Of a DNA stretch of 64,000 nt, positions 35,191 through 47,800 are shown in pieces; within the stretch, counting starts at the first letter, position 1, and the number at the start of each line of letters is the position of its first letter. The position numbers and the translations under genes are program-made. The notes below the pieces were generated by a model. The model had not been told where the DNA came from. It saw only the letters and a list, made by a program, of their open reading frames with translations, and did not search any database. The stretch comes from Cyrtodaria siliqua. Its lineage: Eukaryota; Mollusca; Bivalvia; Adapedonta; Hiatellidae. The DNA lies in assembly GCA_037043455.1 (NCBI GenBank), contig JAWPHD010005588.1:62001-126000 (forward strand). The letters are read 5' to 3'.

Positions 35191-35196
35191 TTTATT
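35191..35196 (-). terminator. Candidate poly(A) signal of the transglutaminase
   Basis: AATAAA on the minus strand, about 380 bp after the stop and just before the minisatellite. A nearer ATTAAA lies at 35549-35554 but is only 23 bp past the stop. Confidence 0.3.
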
Positions 35197-35576
35197 TTGG
35201 ATTTACAGATCTACACTAAGTATTAAAATAGGAGTATTTATGGTATATAAGCCCTTTCAACCATTTTTTTGGTCAAACGGATTCTACTCTCATACAAAAC
35301 TGTTTATAAGGGTGACAGAATTAATATATTATTAAGAAAAATAAAATTGGTTTGTTGCTTCAAAAGTGGATGTCTTCCCTTTTGCATTGCCTTAACATGC
35401 ATTACCACAGTTTCCAAGAAACGCTAGAAATAATCCAATTAGTCATTGAGAACAATATTGCTATGTTCAACTTCACCCCTCCCCCCTACCCCCACATCCC
35501 CATACACACTCACACCCCTACTCCCTATACAACACATGTTATAGTATTTTTAATTCTGACCATCCCCTGATCCCTC

Positions 35577-35895
35577 TCAATTTTCTTCCTTCTCAACCTT
35601 CGCCTTATCAACATCATCACCAGTTGCCCCTTCATCAGCCCCTTCAGCCGCCTTGTCCACATCTTTATCCCCTACAGCAGCATCGGTTTCCATGACTTCC
35701 TCCTCGTCCTCTTTCTTCTTCTCCGCTTTCTCCAACTCCTCCCAGTCGGACTTGCTGATTACTTGTATACTTGCCTCCCCTTCCATGCCCGTTAACTCGT
35801 CGGAGGAAAATGTCGCCATCACATAACGTTCACCCAATCTCCGTGGATACAGGGCGACCTCAACAGAAACAACTTCGTCTGGGTGAATAATCTTT
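35577..35895 (-). CDS. Transglutaminase last exon L with acidic tail
   Basis: [20 protein letters not shown] and MEGEASIQV close the second barrel. The frame continues through a lysine/glutamate/aspartate-rich, probably disordered tail of about 60 residues to TGA at 35577-35579. Confidence 0.95.
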
Positions 35896-38800
35896 CTGAA
35901 ATAATATGGAAAAGATTTTATGCAAAAATATTTCCCAAGTAGGTTCATAATTTTATAGTTTTTTTTCCATAATAAACTCAGATAATTTTCAACAAAAACA
36001 AGACCTCGGTCTGAGGGTGTCTCACCCACATATGAAATATTTTATTAAATTTGTGCTTAAATGATGTCCACCAAAGACATAACTTCATATGACCAAGTAT
36101 CAAACAAATAAAAGCATAAGAAATTAAGTGACTGAGGTTAAATTAACCAGGGTGTAGTTTTGGGAAAATAACGCAAAATATGACCCTGACCTTGGTATTT
36201 TTTGTCATCCAGCAATGCCCACCAATGTCAACAATACATTTGAAATGAATGAATAGGGGTTTTAAGGCGCACCAACACATAAAAGGTTATATGGCGCCTA
36301 ACAGGAATGAACATGCCAGGCTCATCCTCCATGTACATCGAGATAAAATATGGAGAACGGGCCTAGAACCTTCTCACCCTGAACTTCAGAGTTGCTGCAA
36401 TCTCTATTGCAGACACTCCATTTACGCTGGAGCCACGTTATAGTTTTTCTGCCACTGCTCTAGTGATATGAGCGGGATGGCACCTGAAACAATGCAGGGG
36501 TCATGATGAAGACCTTTAATGAGCATGAACAAAAAATGATAAAATGAACATGAATTTGGGGGGGGTGGGGTTCTACCCATCTACCTTCCCCTCAAACGGG
36601 ATCTGCAGAGGCCCTATTCTTTGCGTCGTAACCGAACTGGGCCCCTGGAACCACACAGGGCCAACAATACATATGACCAAGTATCAAAGACAAAGTGAGA
36701 CAATCACAAAGTTAATTGAGGTTAAGTTACCGTATTCAATGTTATATTCTATTCTGATACTATTATTTACTATCGTTATGTATCATGTGATTTACATATC
36801 ATGCCATATGACCCATGATGGGTTAAATAAATTTATTCTATTCTATTCTTTTACCATGTTTACTATCACGTTTATCAGGCGAGGCTTAGAAAACAAAGAA
36901 GTGCTAGGCTCTGCAAAGCTGTGTCGGTAAATAGCTATTCATAGCTAATGTTATTTTGTTAAATGCATATCGGCCGACAATTTTGAATTGAATTTGAATT
37001 GAACTGAATTGTGTTGGCAGACCATCCACTTTTCCTGGATAGAACCAGTACTGTACACCTCATGCCATCTGCAAGAATCGACACTTCCTCACTTACACAA
37101 AACGAGCTCCCAGTGAGATTTGAACCCACAGCGGTGAGAAGCGAGAAGGATTTATAACACAACATCGTTAACCACTTGAACAAACTTGGTAGAGGACCAT
37201 AAGTTATGCTACAGACCCAGTTGCATTCAAGTACCCCAAATAAATGCAAAATGAACGCAGAACGAATGCAGAACGAATGCTGAACAAACGTTAAATGAAC
37301 GCAGAACGAACGTAGAATGGTCGTTGAACGATCTATATTTTAAAAATGCATTTGCGTTTGTTTTGTTCGTTATGTTTGTTTTTCAGTGTTTATCGTTTTA
37401 AAAAATTAACGATGAATGCATTTTTTAAAACACTAAACACTAACAAGAGGTCAATGACCTTGAAGCTCTACTGATAGCTTTTTAATAGCTAGATCAGCAT
37501 TCCTGTGAAGTTTCATGAAAATCCGTCAAGTAATTTCAGAGGAGTAGTCGCTACAAGTTTTCATTATATGACTCTATGTAAACAAAGATGGCCGCTGGCG
37601 ACCATGTTTAACATCAAATCAAAATAATTTTTGACAAGGATCAACATCATGTCATACTGATCACTTTAGAAAAAGTCCCATATCAATATCACTTATAGTT
37701 TTCAAGAAGTAGTCGCTACAAACTTGTATTTTGAAAATCTATCTTTAGCCATGGCGGCCATCTTGAATTTCCGGCCGACCTGAAATTTTGCTAGGATCAA
37801 TTAGACATCAAGAGCAACATTCCTGTGAAGTTTCATGAAAATCTGTTGAGAAGTTGCAGAGGAGTAGTCGCTACAAATTTTAACTAAACTCTATGTAAAC
37901 AAAGATAACTATGTAAACAAAGATGCCCGCTGACAGCCATGTTTAACGTCAAATCAAAACTATTTTCATCAAGGACCAACATCATGTCATGCTGATCATT
38001 TTAGAAAAAGTCCAATATCAATATCACTTAAGAGTTTTTAAGAAGTAGTCGCTACAAACTTGTTTTTTAAAAATCTATTTTTAGATTTGGCGGCCATCTT
38101 GGATTTCACATCAACATGAATTTTTGCTATGATCAACTAGACTTCATGGGCAACATTTCTGTAAAGTTTCATGAAAATCCATTGTGTAGTTTCAGAGGAG
38201 TAGTCGCTACAAAAAAAGTTTACGAACAAACAGACGGACGACGGACACCGCGCCAAGGCAGAAGCTCTGCTGATGGGACTTATGGTGTTTTACGGCACGT
38301 CGACACATAAATAGGTCAGTTTCAGTATTTTACTATAAAGAATTACACGGTGTATTAATAAAATGGTGTTTTAGAACCCCAGGAGCATGATTACGCATTT
38401 AATTTTTACTGATTCAAAACGGGAACTATTTTATGCATTGCACAAACTTTAAATTATTTCAATATAAAACTAAAATAACGTTGATAAAAAACAGCCGGTA
38501 TATCGTTATATAGTTATGTATGTTTATACATGGTTGATGAAACTAACATAAACCCTGGAAGCAGAAAGAACAATCATGTGCACCACCAAATAATGTCAAC
38601 AAAAAGACCCATTCTTGAATATGATCACATAAACATAAGACTCCGACTCATGATAATAATCGCATGGCTTGATTTAATCTTGAGAGATGCTGCAATTGGT
38701 AAACGCTGATCGAACGAACGCAAACGCATTTTCTCCGTTTGTGCATTCTAACGCACACATTCTGTAGCGTTCGTTCCGTCCATTTAAATGAAGGCATAGT

Positions 38801-41800
38801 TTCGTTTATAAATGCTGAATGCATCCAAGAACGCAAATGATTTGAATTTTTAAAAAATGCATTTAACAAGAGGTCAATGACCTTGAAGCTCTACTGATTG
38901 ATTTTGATTTCAGGAAGTAGTCGCTACAGACTTGTTTTTTGAAAATTTATTTTTAGCCGTGGCGGCCATCTTGAATTTCCAGCCGACCTGAAATTTTGCT
39001 AGGATCAATTAGACATTAAGAGCAACATTCCTGTGAAGTTTCATGAAAATCCGTCAAGTAGTTTCAGAGGAGTAGTCGCTACAAGTTTTCATTATATAAC
39101 TCTATGTAAACAAAGATGGCCACTGGCAGCCATGTTTAACATCGAATCAAAATAATGTTTGACTCTGATAACTATCATGTCATGCTGATAATTTTACAAA
39201 AAGTCCCATATCAATATCATTTATAGTTTTCAAGACGTAGTCGCTACAAACTTCTTTTTTAAAAATCTATTTTTAGCTGTGGCGGCCATCTTGAATTTCT
39301 GCCCGATCTGAAATTTTGCTAGGATCAATTAGACATTAAGAGCAACATTCCTGTAAAGTTTCATGAAAATCCGCCAAGAAGTTTCAAAGAAGTAGTCGCT
39401 ACAAGTTTTTACTATATAACTCTATGTAACTCCAAGGCATAAGCTCTGCTGATCTCTGATCGGTAGAGCTAAAAACCTATTTTTAGATTTGGCGGCCATC
39501 TTGGATTTCACATCTACATGAATTTTTGCTAGGATCAACTAGACTTCATGGACAACATTTCTGTAAAGTTTCATGAAAATCCATTCAGTAGTTTCAGAGG
39601 AGTTGTCGCTACAAAAAAAAGTTTACGGACAGACAGACGGACGACGGACGCCGCACCACGGCATAAGCTCTGCTGATCTCTGATCAGTAGAGCTAAAAAT
39701 GAAATACAAACGGAATGCAAATGGAGCGCAAACGGAATGCGTTTTTGGGGTTCTTGAAAGCAGCTTGGTCTGTACATGCAGAATATTAGACCTTTACCTC
39801 TTGAAGCTTCAGAGAAGTTAAACCTTCCTATATAACCCTATGTATAACTGTTACTACCTGTGAGAGCCACAATTTACCCCAGCACAAGCACACCAGGACA
39901 TAGTTAAGACAAGGCAGATGATAAAACCAGAAGGGAGGAAAATTATTCCCACTGGGTTACTTTAACCGCCAAATAATTCGCCACAAACCTGATATTGTAA
40001 GTTTTGGTCTTGACAATGTAAGATCCCTCCAAATGGAACACTCCTCCATGTAATTTCAGGTCTGTTGTATTCTTGAAGGTCAAGGTCGCTGTTGTATCTG
40101 TGCTGGAAGGAATCTTTTCTGGCACCTATAAAATATACAGTTCTAAAGGTTATTTTGAAGGCATGTACATATCATTTATAAATATTTAGTTGCTTGATAC
40201 GTTGTTGAAAAATAGCCTCTTATTTTGAATAACCTTCACACTCCAATGTGTCTCTGAAAGTCCTCTCAGTATATAAATTATATTACTACCATATCATCCC
40301 TTATTTATTTATAGTTTTATCTTTATATATTTACATTAGTTTTTAACTACTACTTAATTTCTTCATCTTTCGTCCTTTTTTGTACACAATATGACCTTTT
40401 ATGCGTCGACGTGCCGTAAAACACCATTCATTCATAAATTATATAAAAATTTATTCCATTTTTTTCGGCGTTTATGCGTGTGTGTTTGTTACAGAAACAG
40501 ATAATCAATAGACACACATATCTTCATACAAAAAACTGTTATTGTCAAACTCCTTTAATTTATTGAAAGTAAAAAGCTGTTGAAGAAAGTTTTGAATATA
40601 AAATAAGTATTAAACGGAATGATTTACATCTCTATATATGTAACTGAAGGACTATATCTCTATATATGTAACTGAAGGACTACATCTCTATATACGTAAC
40701 TGGACTACATCTCTATATACGTAACTGAAGGACTACATCTCTATATATGTAACTGAAGGACTACATCTCTATATATGTAACTGGACTACATCTCTATATA
40801 CGTAACTGAAGGACTACATCTCTATATATGTAACTGAAGGACTACATCTCTATATATGTAACTGAAGGACTACATCTCTATATACGTAACTGAAGGACTA
40901 CATCTCTATATATGTAACTGAAGGACTACATCTCTATATATGTAACTGAAGGACTACATCTCTATATATGTAACTGAAGGACTACATCTCTATATACGTA
41001 ACTGAAGGACTACATCTCTATAGATGTAACTGAAGGACTACATCTCTATATATGTAACTGAAGGACTACATCTCTATATACATAACTGACGGACTACATC
41101 TCTATATATGTAACTGAAGGACTACATCTCTATATATGTAACTGAAGGACTACATCTCTATATACGTAACTGAAGGACTACATCTCTATATACGTAACTG
41201 AAGGACTACATCTCTATATACGTAACTGAAGGACTACATCTCTATATATGTAACTGAAGGACTACATCTCTATATATGTAACTGAAGGACTACATCTCTA
41301 TATACATAACTGACGGACTACATCTCTATATATGTAACTGAAGGACTACATCTCTATATATGTAACTGAAGGACTACATCTCTATATATGTAACTGAAGG
41401 ACTACATCTCTATATACGTAACTGAAGGACTACATCTCTATATATGTAACTGAAGGACTACATCTCTATATACGTAACTGAAGGACTACATCTCTATATA
41501 TGTAACTGAAGGACTACATCTCTATATACGTAACTGAAGGACTACATCTCTATATACGTAACTGAAGGACTACATCTCTATATATGTTACTGAAGGACTA
41601 CATCTCTATATACGTAACTGAAGGACTACATCTCTATATATGTAACTGAAGGACTACATCTCTATATACGTAACTGGACTACATCTCTATATACGTAACT
41701 GAAGGACTACATATATATATATGAGATACTGAAGGACTACATCTCTATATACTTAACTGAAGGACTACATCTCTATATACGTAACTGAAGGACTACATCT

Positions 41801-44800
41801 ATATATATGAGATACTGAAGGACTACATCTCTATATACTTAACTGAAGGACTACATCTCTATATACGTAACTGAAGGACTACATCTCTATATACGTAACT
41901 CAAGGACTACATCTCTATATACGTAACTGAAGGACTACATCTCTATATATGTAACTGAAGGACTACATCTCTATATATGTAACTGAAGGACTACATCTCT
42001 ATATACATAACTGACGGACTACATCTCTATATATGTAACTGAAGGACTACATCTCTATATATGTAACTGAAGGACTACATCTCTATATATGTAACTGAAG
42101 GACTACATCTCTATATACGTAACTGAAGGACTACATCTCTATATATGTAACTGAAGGACTACATCTCTATATACGTAACTGAAGGACTACATCTCTATAT
42201 ACGTAACTGAAGGACTACATCTCTATATACGTAACTGAAGGACTACATCTCTATATATGTAACTGAAGGACTACATCTCTATATACGTAACTGAAGGACT
42301 ACATCTCTATATATGTAACTGAAGGACTACATCTCTATATACGTAACTGGACTACATCTCTATATACGTAACTGAAGGACTACATATATATATATGAGAT
42401 ACTGAAGGACTACATCTCTATATACTTAACTGAAGGACTACATCTCTATATACGTAACTGAAGGACTACATCTATATATATGAGATACTGAAGGACTACA
42501 TCTCTATATACTTAACTGAAGGACTACATCTCTATATACGTAACTGAAGGACTACATCTCTATATACGTAACTCAAGGACTACATCTCTATATATGTAAC
42601 TGAAGGACTACATCTCTATATACGTAACTGAAGGACTACATCTCTATAGATGTAACTGAAGGACTACATCTCTATATACGTAACTGAAGGACTACATCTC
42701 TATATACATAACTGAAGGACTACATCTCTATATATGTAACTGAAGGACTACATCTCTATATATGTAACTGAAGGACTACATCTCTATATACGTAACTGGA
42801 CTACATCTCTATATACGTAACTGAAGGACTACATCTCTATATATGTAACTGAAGGACTACATCTCTATATATGTAACTGAAGGACTACATCTCTATATAC
42901 GTAACTGAAGGACTACATCTCTATATATGTAACTGAAGGACTACATCTCTATATACGTAACTGAAGGACTACATCTCTATATATGTAACTGAAGGACTAC
43001 ATCTCTATATACGTAACTGAAGGACTACATCTCTATATACGTAACTGAAGGACTACATCTCTATATATGTAACTGAAGGACTACATCTCTATATACGTAA
43101 CTGAAGGACTACATCTCTATATACGTAACTGAAGGACTACATCTCTATATATGTAACTGAAGGACTACATCTCTATATACGTAACTGGACTACATCTCTA
43201 TATACGTAACTGAAGGACTACATATATATATATGAGATACTGAAGGACTACATCTCTTTATACTTAACTGAAGGACTACATCTCTATATACGTAACTGAA
43301 GGACTACATCTATATATATGAGATACTGAAGGACTACATCTCTATATACTTAGCTGAAGGACTACATCTCTATATACGTAACTGAAGGACTACATCTCTA
43401 TATACGTAACTCAAGGACTACATCTCTATATACGTAACTGAAGGACTACATCTCTATATATGTAACTGAAGGACTACATCTCTATATACGTAACTGAAGG
43501 ACTACATCTCTATATACGTAACTGAAGGACTACATCTCTATAGATGTAACTGAAGGACTACATCTCTATATATGTAACTGAAGGACTACATCTCTATATA
43601 CGTAACTGAAGGACTACATCTCTATATATGTAACTGAAGGACTACATCTCTATATACATAACTGAAGGACTACATCTCTATAGATGTAACTGAAGGACTA
43701 CATCTCTATATACGTAACTGAAGGACTACATCTCTATATACGTAACTGAAGGACTACATCTCTATATACGTAACTGAAGGACTACATCTCTATATATGTA
43801 ACTGAAGGACTACATCTCTATATATGTAACTGAAGGACTACATCTCTATATACGTAACTGAAGGACTACATCTCTATATACGTAACTGGACTACATCTCT
43901 ATATACGTAACTGAAGGACTACATCTCTATATACGTAACTGAAGGACTACATCTCTATATACATAACTGACGGACTACATCTCTATAGATGTAACTGAAG
44001 GACTACATCTCTATAGATGTAACTGAAGGACTACATCTCTATATACATAACTGACGGACTACATCTCTATAGATGTAACTGAAGGACTATATCCCAAGTT
44101 TGGGCCCAAAGTTAACCATTGACTGAGAAGTAACGCTCATAGAGTAGTCAAAATTACTCACTTTGCGATGAACTGAACTGAATTGGGTTTTACAGGACAT
44201 CATCAAATGAAAGTTTATATGGCGCCTAACAGGAATGAACATACCAGGCTCATCTTCCATTTACATCGAGATAAAATATGGAGAATGGGACTCGAACCTT
44301 CTAACCTGCAGAACTGCAGAGTTGCTGCAAATTCTATAGTAGACACTCCATTTACAATGGAGCTACGTTTCCACGTATGCATACGTGGTGTCATGATAAA
44401 GACCTTGAATGAGCATGCTAAACAAGAGGCCCAAGAGGGCTTGTGGACACTCTACTGGCTAACATGGCTCTTATAACAGCAATGAAGCGAGTGATTGCAA
44501 TTTAAGTTTTTTTGAAAGTTTTGGGCAAATTATTTGTAACTAAATCAAGGGCAATAATGAAAGAATCTGGTAAAGTTTGGTACAGATCAGATGGAAACAA
44601 CACAGAAATATGCAAAAAAAAAAAGAAAAGAGAGTTTTAAGTGGGGCCGAGGTGGGGGAGAGGCGGGGGTGGGGTGGGGGAGTGGCCAACATATATGTTT
44701 AAGAATCAACCTAAACCACACAGAAATATGCACAAAAAAAAAGTCAAAAAAAAAGAAGAAAATAGGGTGGATGGGTGGGGGTTGGGAGTGGGGGCTGGGT

Positions 44801-47800
44801 TGGAGGAGGGAGCCCAATTTATGAGTGAAGTATGAATAAGATGCATAATGCTATAAGAAATCCCAAACCATGGGAGCCCAGAATTTGCAGAAGACAAAAT
44901 TAATTACCCAACCCTTTACAACATACTATTAAGGAAAGCAATTCCAAAATGTAGTTCAGCTAGGACAAGAAATGCAAGAGATATAGACCTGTAAACACAG
45001 CTTACATGCAAAATTTGATGTGAAACAGTCACATTTTAAGGGCTATCAGAATTTGGGTTCCATGGGAGCCCTGGGGTTATAGGAAACAAAATTACTTATG
45101 CAGCCCTTAAGATAATGCTATAAGGAAGCCCATGGCCAAATTTGGTTGTGCTAGGATAAGAGATATAGACTTGTAAACACAGCTTACACGCAAACCTTGA
45201 TGTGGGACGCCGACCCCGGGGTGATTACATAAGCTCTCTTATTCTTCGAATAGTCGAGCTAATAAGGAAAAGGGGGGAATTGGATTGTGGATGGGGATGG
45301 ATAGGGCAGGTTTTGACTGCGGATGAAGGGAACTGAATGACTAACTCTTTAAGTATGGACATATAACATACATCAAACTTGAGAGCCGGTTTCTGTAAGA
45401 CGAAAGTGTCGGTAGCAACAAACATGTCTTTTGTCTCCGTCATGCAGCAGACAGCCGTGACCTTGAAGTTGGCCTCGGGGTTCATGGTCTGCTCATAGTC
45501 CTCTGCCGAGACCGACATCAACACTTCCTTTTCTGGAAAGCAAATTAAGAAAACTTAAGATTGGAAAACAAATGTCAAATACATCTTTAATATAGCTTTT
45601 GCAGTACAAGGCCATAATTAAAAATATGTTAGTTTGCTGTGTTCCTAACCTACCCACTGAAAAGACAGCTACCCAACTTTGTTTTTATGATTTCGCTGCA
45701 AATTCCACCAATATGGGTCATATTCTAATAATTTCTTGTTTATTTTATTTTTTTATCATAATTAATCTAAATCCATCTCACCCTGCCCCGCCTCGAGTGT
45801 CAACTCCATCGTTTCCTCCTTCACCTTCTTTCCCACCACACCTGTGTAGAAAATGCTGGCCAGGGTCATCCTGACCTGCACATTTCTCTTTTCCGAGGTC
45901 AAGTTGGTGACCTTGGTTCCTACATCGATGTCTTCACCAACAATCTTGTCATCTGGCAGAATCAGGTCAAGCTTTCCCTGCAAACATATTCATAGTGCGT
46001 TGTGTATAAGAACGTGTATGTCTGGGGTTTGACGTCACTTTTAACAATCTTTTAATGGTGTACACTTGTAGCAGTGAGCTCAGTGCTTAACTTTATAGTG
46101 CTGCCACACTGGAATACCACGCTGTAGACACTTGATACTCCACCTAGTCACACTATACCGACACCGGGCCGAGGAATTGGATTGAATGTTGTTTAACGGC
46201 TCATCAACACAGTATAGGTTATTTAGAGCTGCCCCACAGAGAGGAGAAGGATACATAGGAATCCGGGAACCTCCCCTACTCTTATTATTGAATAGATTCC
46301 TAAGGTTCTTTAACATGCTCGGAGGATAGATCGATACACGGGACCGCCCAGTTTACATCCCCATCCGACGGACGAGGCTAAGGGAAAGTGTCTTGCCCAA
46401 GAACACATCGACGAAACTCAGTGGCACCACAGAGGATTTAACCCGGAAACAATATGAAAAACATAAGTTATGCCAACAAATCTGGTAGGGCGATTTTAAA
46501 TATAAACTGTAATATTACTTTTGTTAAATCTGATGTATGTACGCTTAGGACTATTCCATTAAAACATACAAGGGACCCCAGGAAGGCACTTCTGCAATTG
46601 AACAACCACCCAAAATTGAGTTAAAAAAGAACCAAAGTTCAAAAAAAAAAATTGCCTTCCTCGGGTACTAGGTATGTTTTAATGGAATAGCCCTTTAAAT
46701 AGCTTGTAGAAGTTATTTGTTTAATGTTTCTTGATACCAAGAACAGGCTGGCTAGAGGGTGTTCAAGCTAAGCTCACAAATTCAGTGAATACTCTTACCA
46801 ATGTTTTCTTGTCGATCTTGTAAATGTTGTTTTTACGTCGTGTACTGAATCTGTTGACAAACTTCAGTACCTTTCTTTCCTCCTCTGACCCTGTAATGGA
46901 TAAACATATATTTAATGTCTACAAGGGAATTATAGATATTCTTGAGAAATGGAAAAGTCATAATTTATATTTATACAACATAAGTTGTAATAACAATTAT
47001 ATGAGTTTGAAAATCCACTACTTGCTAGGCATCATTACGTGGTCCCGCCTTAATTAAGCGATGGGAAAGCTTATATGAGCAGGACTTTATAACAGATATT
47101 TCGAAAAATAAAATGTGTTTAAAAACACTTTTTACTGAAAAACTGCAATAACCCGTTTAAAATTATCAATAAATGTTTTAATTTTACAATAAGCAAACGT
47201 TTTAAGCCGAAAGGATTTATTTCATACCCCAGACAATCCCGTTTTTGCTACTAAGAGAAGGGGTTGGCTGGGTTATGAAAGTTAATAATACTCGGACCAC
47301 GTAATGTTCTGTTGTTTATATATGACATTATGTCAGAATTATTTTATAAATAGAATCTCACATTCCTGCTTTAAATATTTTTTATTGAATTTATAAAACT
47401 CGTTGGCAAAAAATATATGCTCTTGTCAAGTCAAAGCTTTATTCAATTTTGCTTTTAGTAAGTTTATAATGCAGGACCATACACTGTAATCAATGACATG
47501 GGTTTTTTAAAACTATTTGGAACAGACTTTGTAGCATTGTCATAAATTCAATGTAGTATTTAAAATATCGAAACTCATTTAATTTAACTGTGTGATATCC
47601 TTATATTTGGTGAGTTTTATCAAAGGATGTGCGGTTATAAATCTTCATTTAATTAAAATACTGTGGTTGCTAAGGCAGGCATTGTGTAATACCTCCAGAA
47701 AACTCGCCAAAACCATACTGAATCTGTGTGGCGAAACCACGTGACTTTTTGATCAGGTTCACAACAAAAGATTGTAAACAATGCGCTCGACTAGATTTTT

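Noticed and set aside
40626..44090. CRISPR-like regular array
   Set aside because: Units are directly adjacent with no spacers between them, and the context is an intron of an animal gene. It is a minisatellite.
44587..44897. Gly/Trp/Lys-rich and Pro/Phe-rich frames on opposite strands
   Set aside because: Low-complexity G runs and A runs inside a pearl-like element; no protein features.
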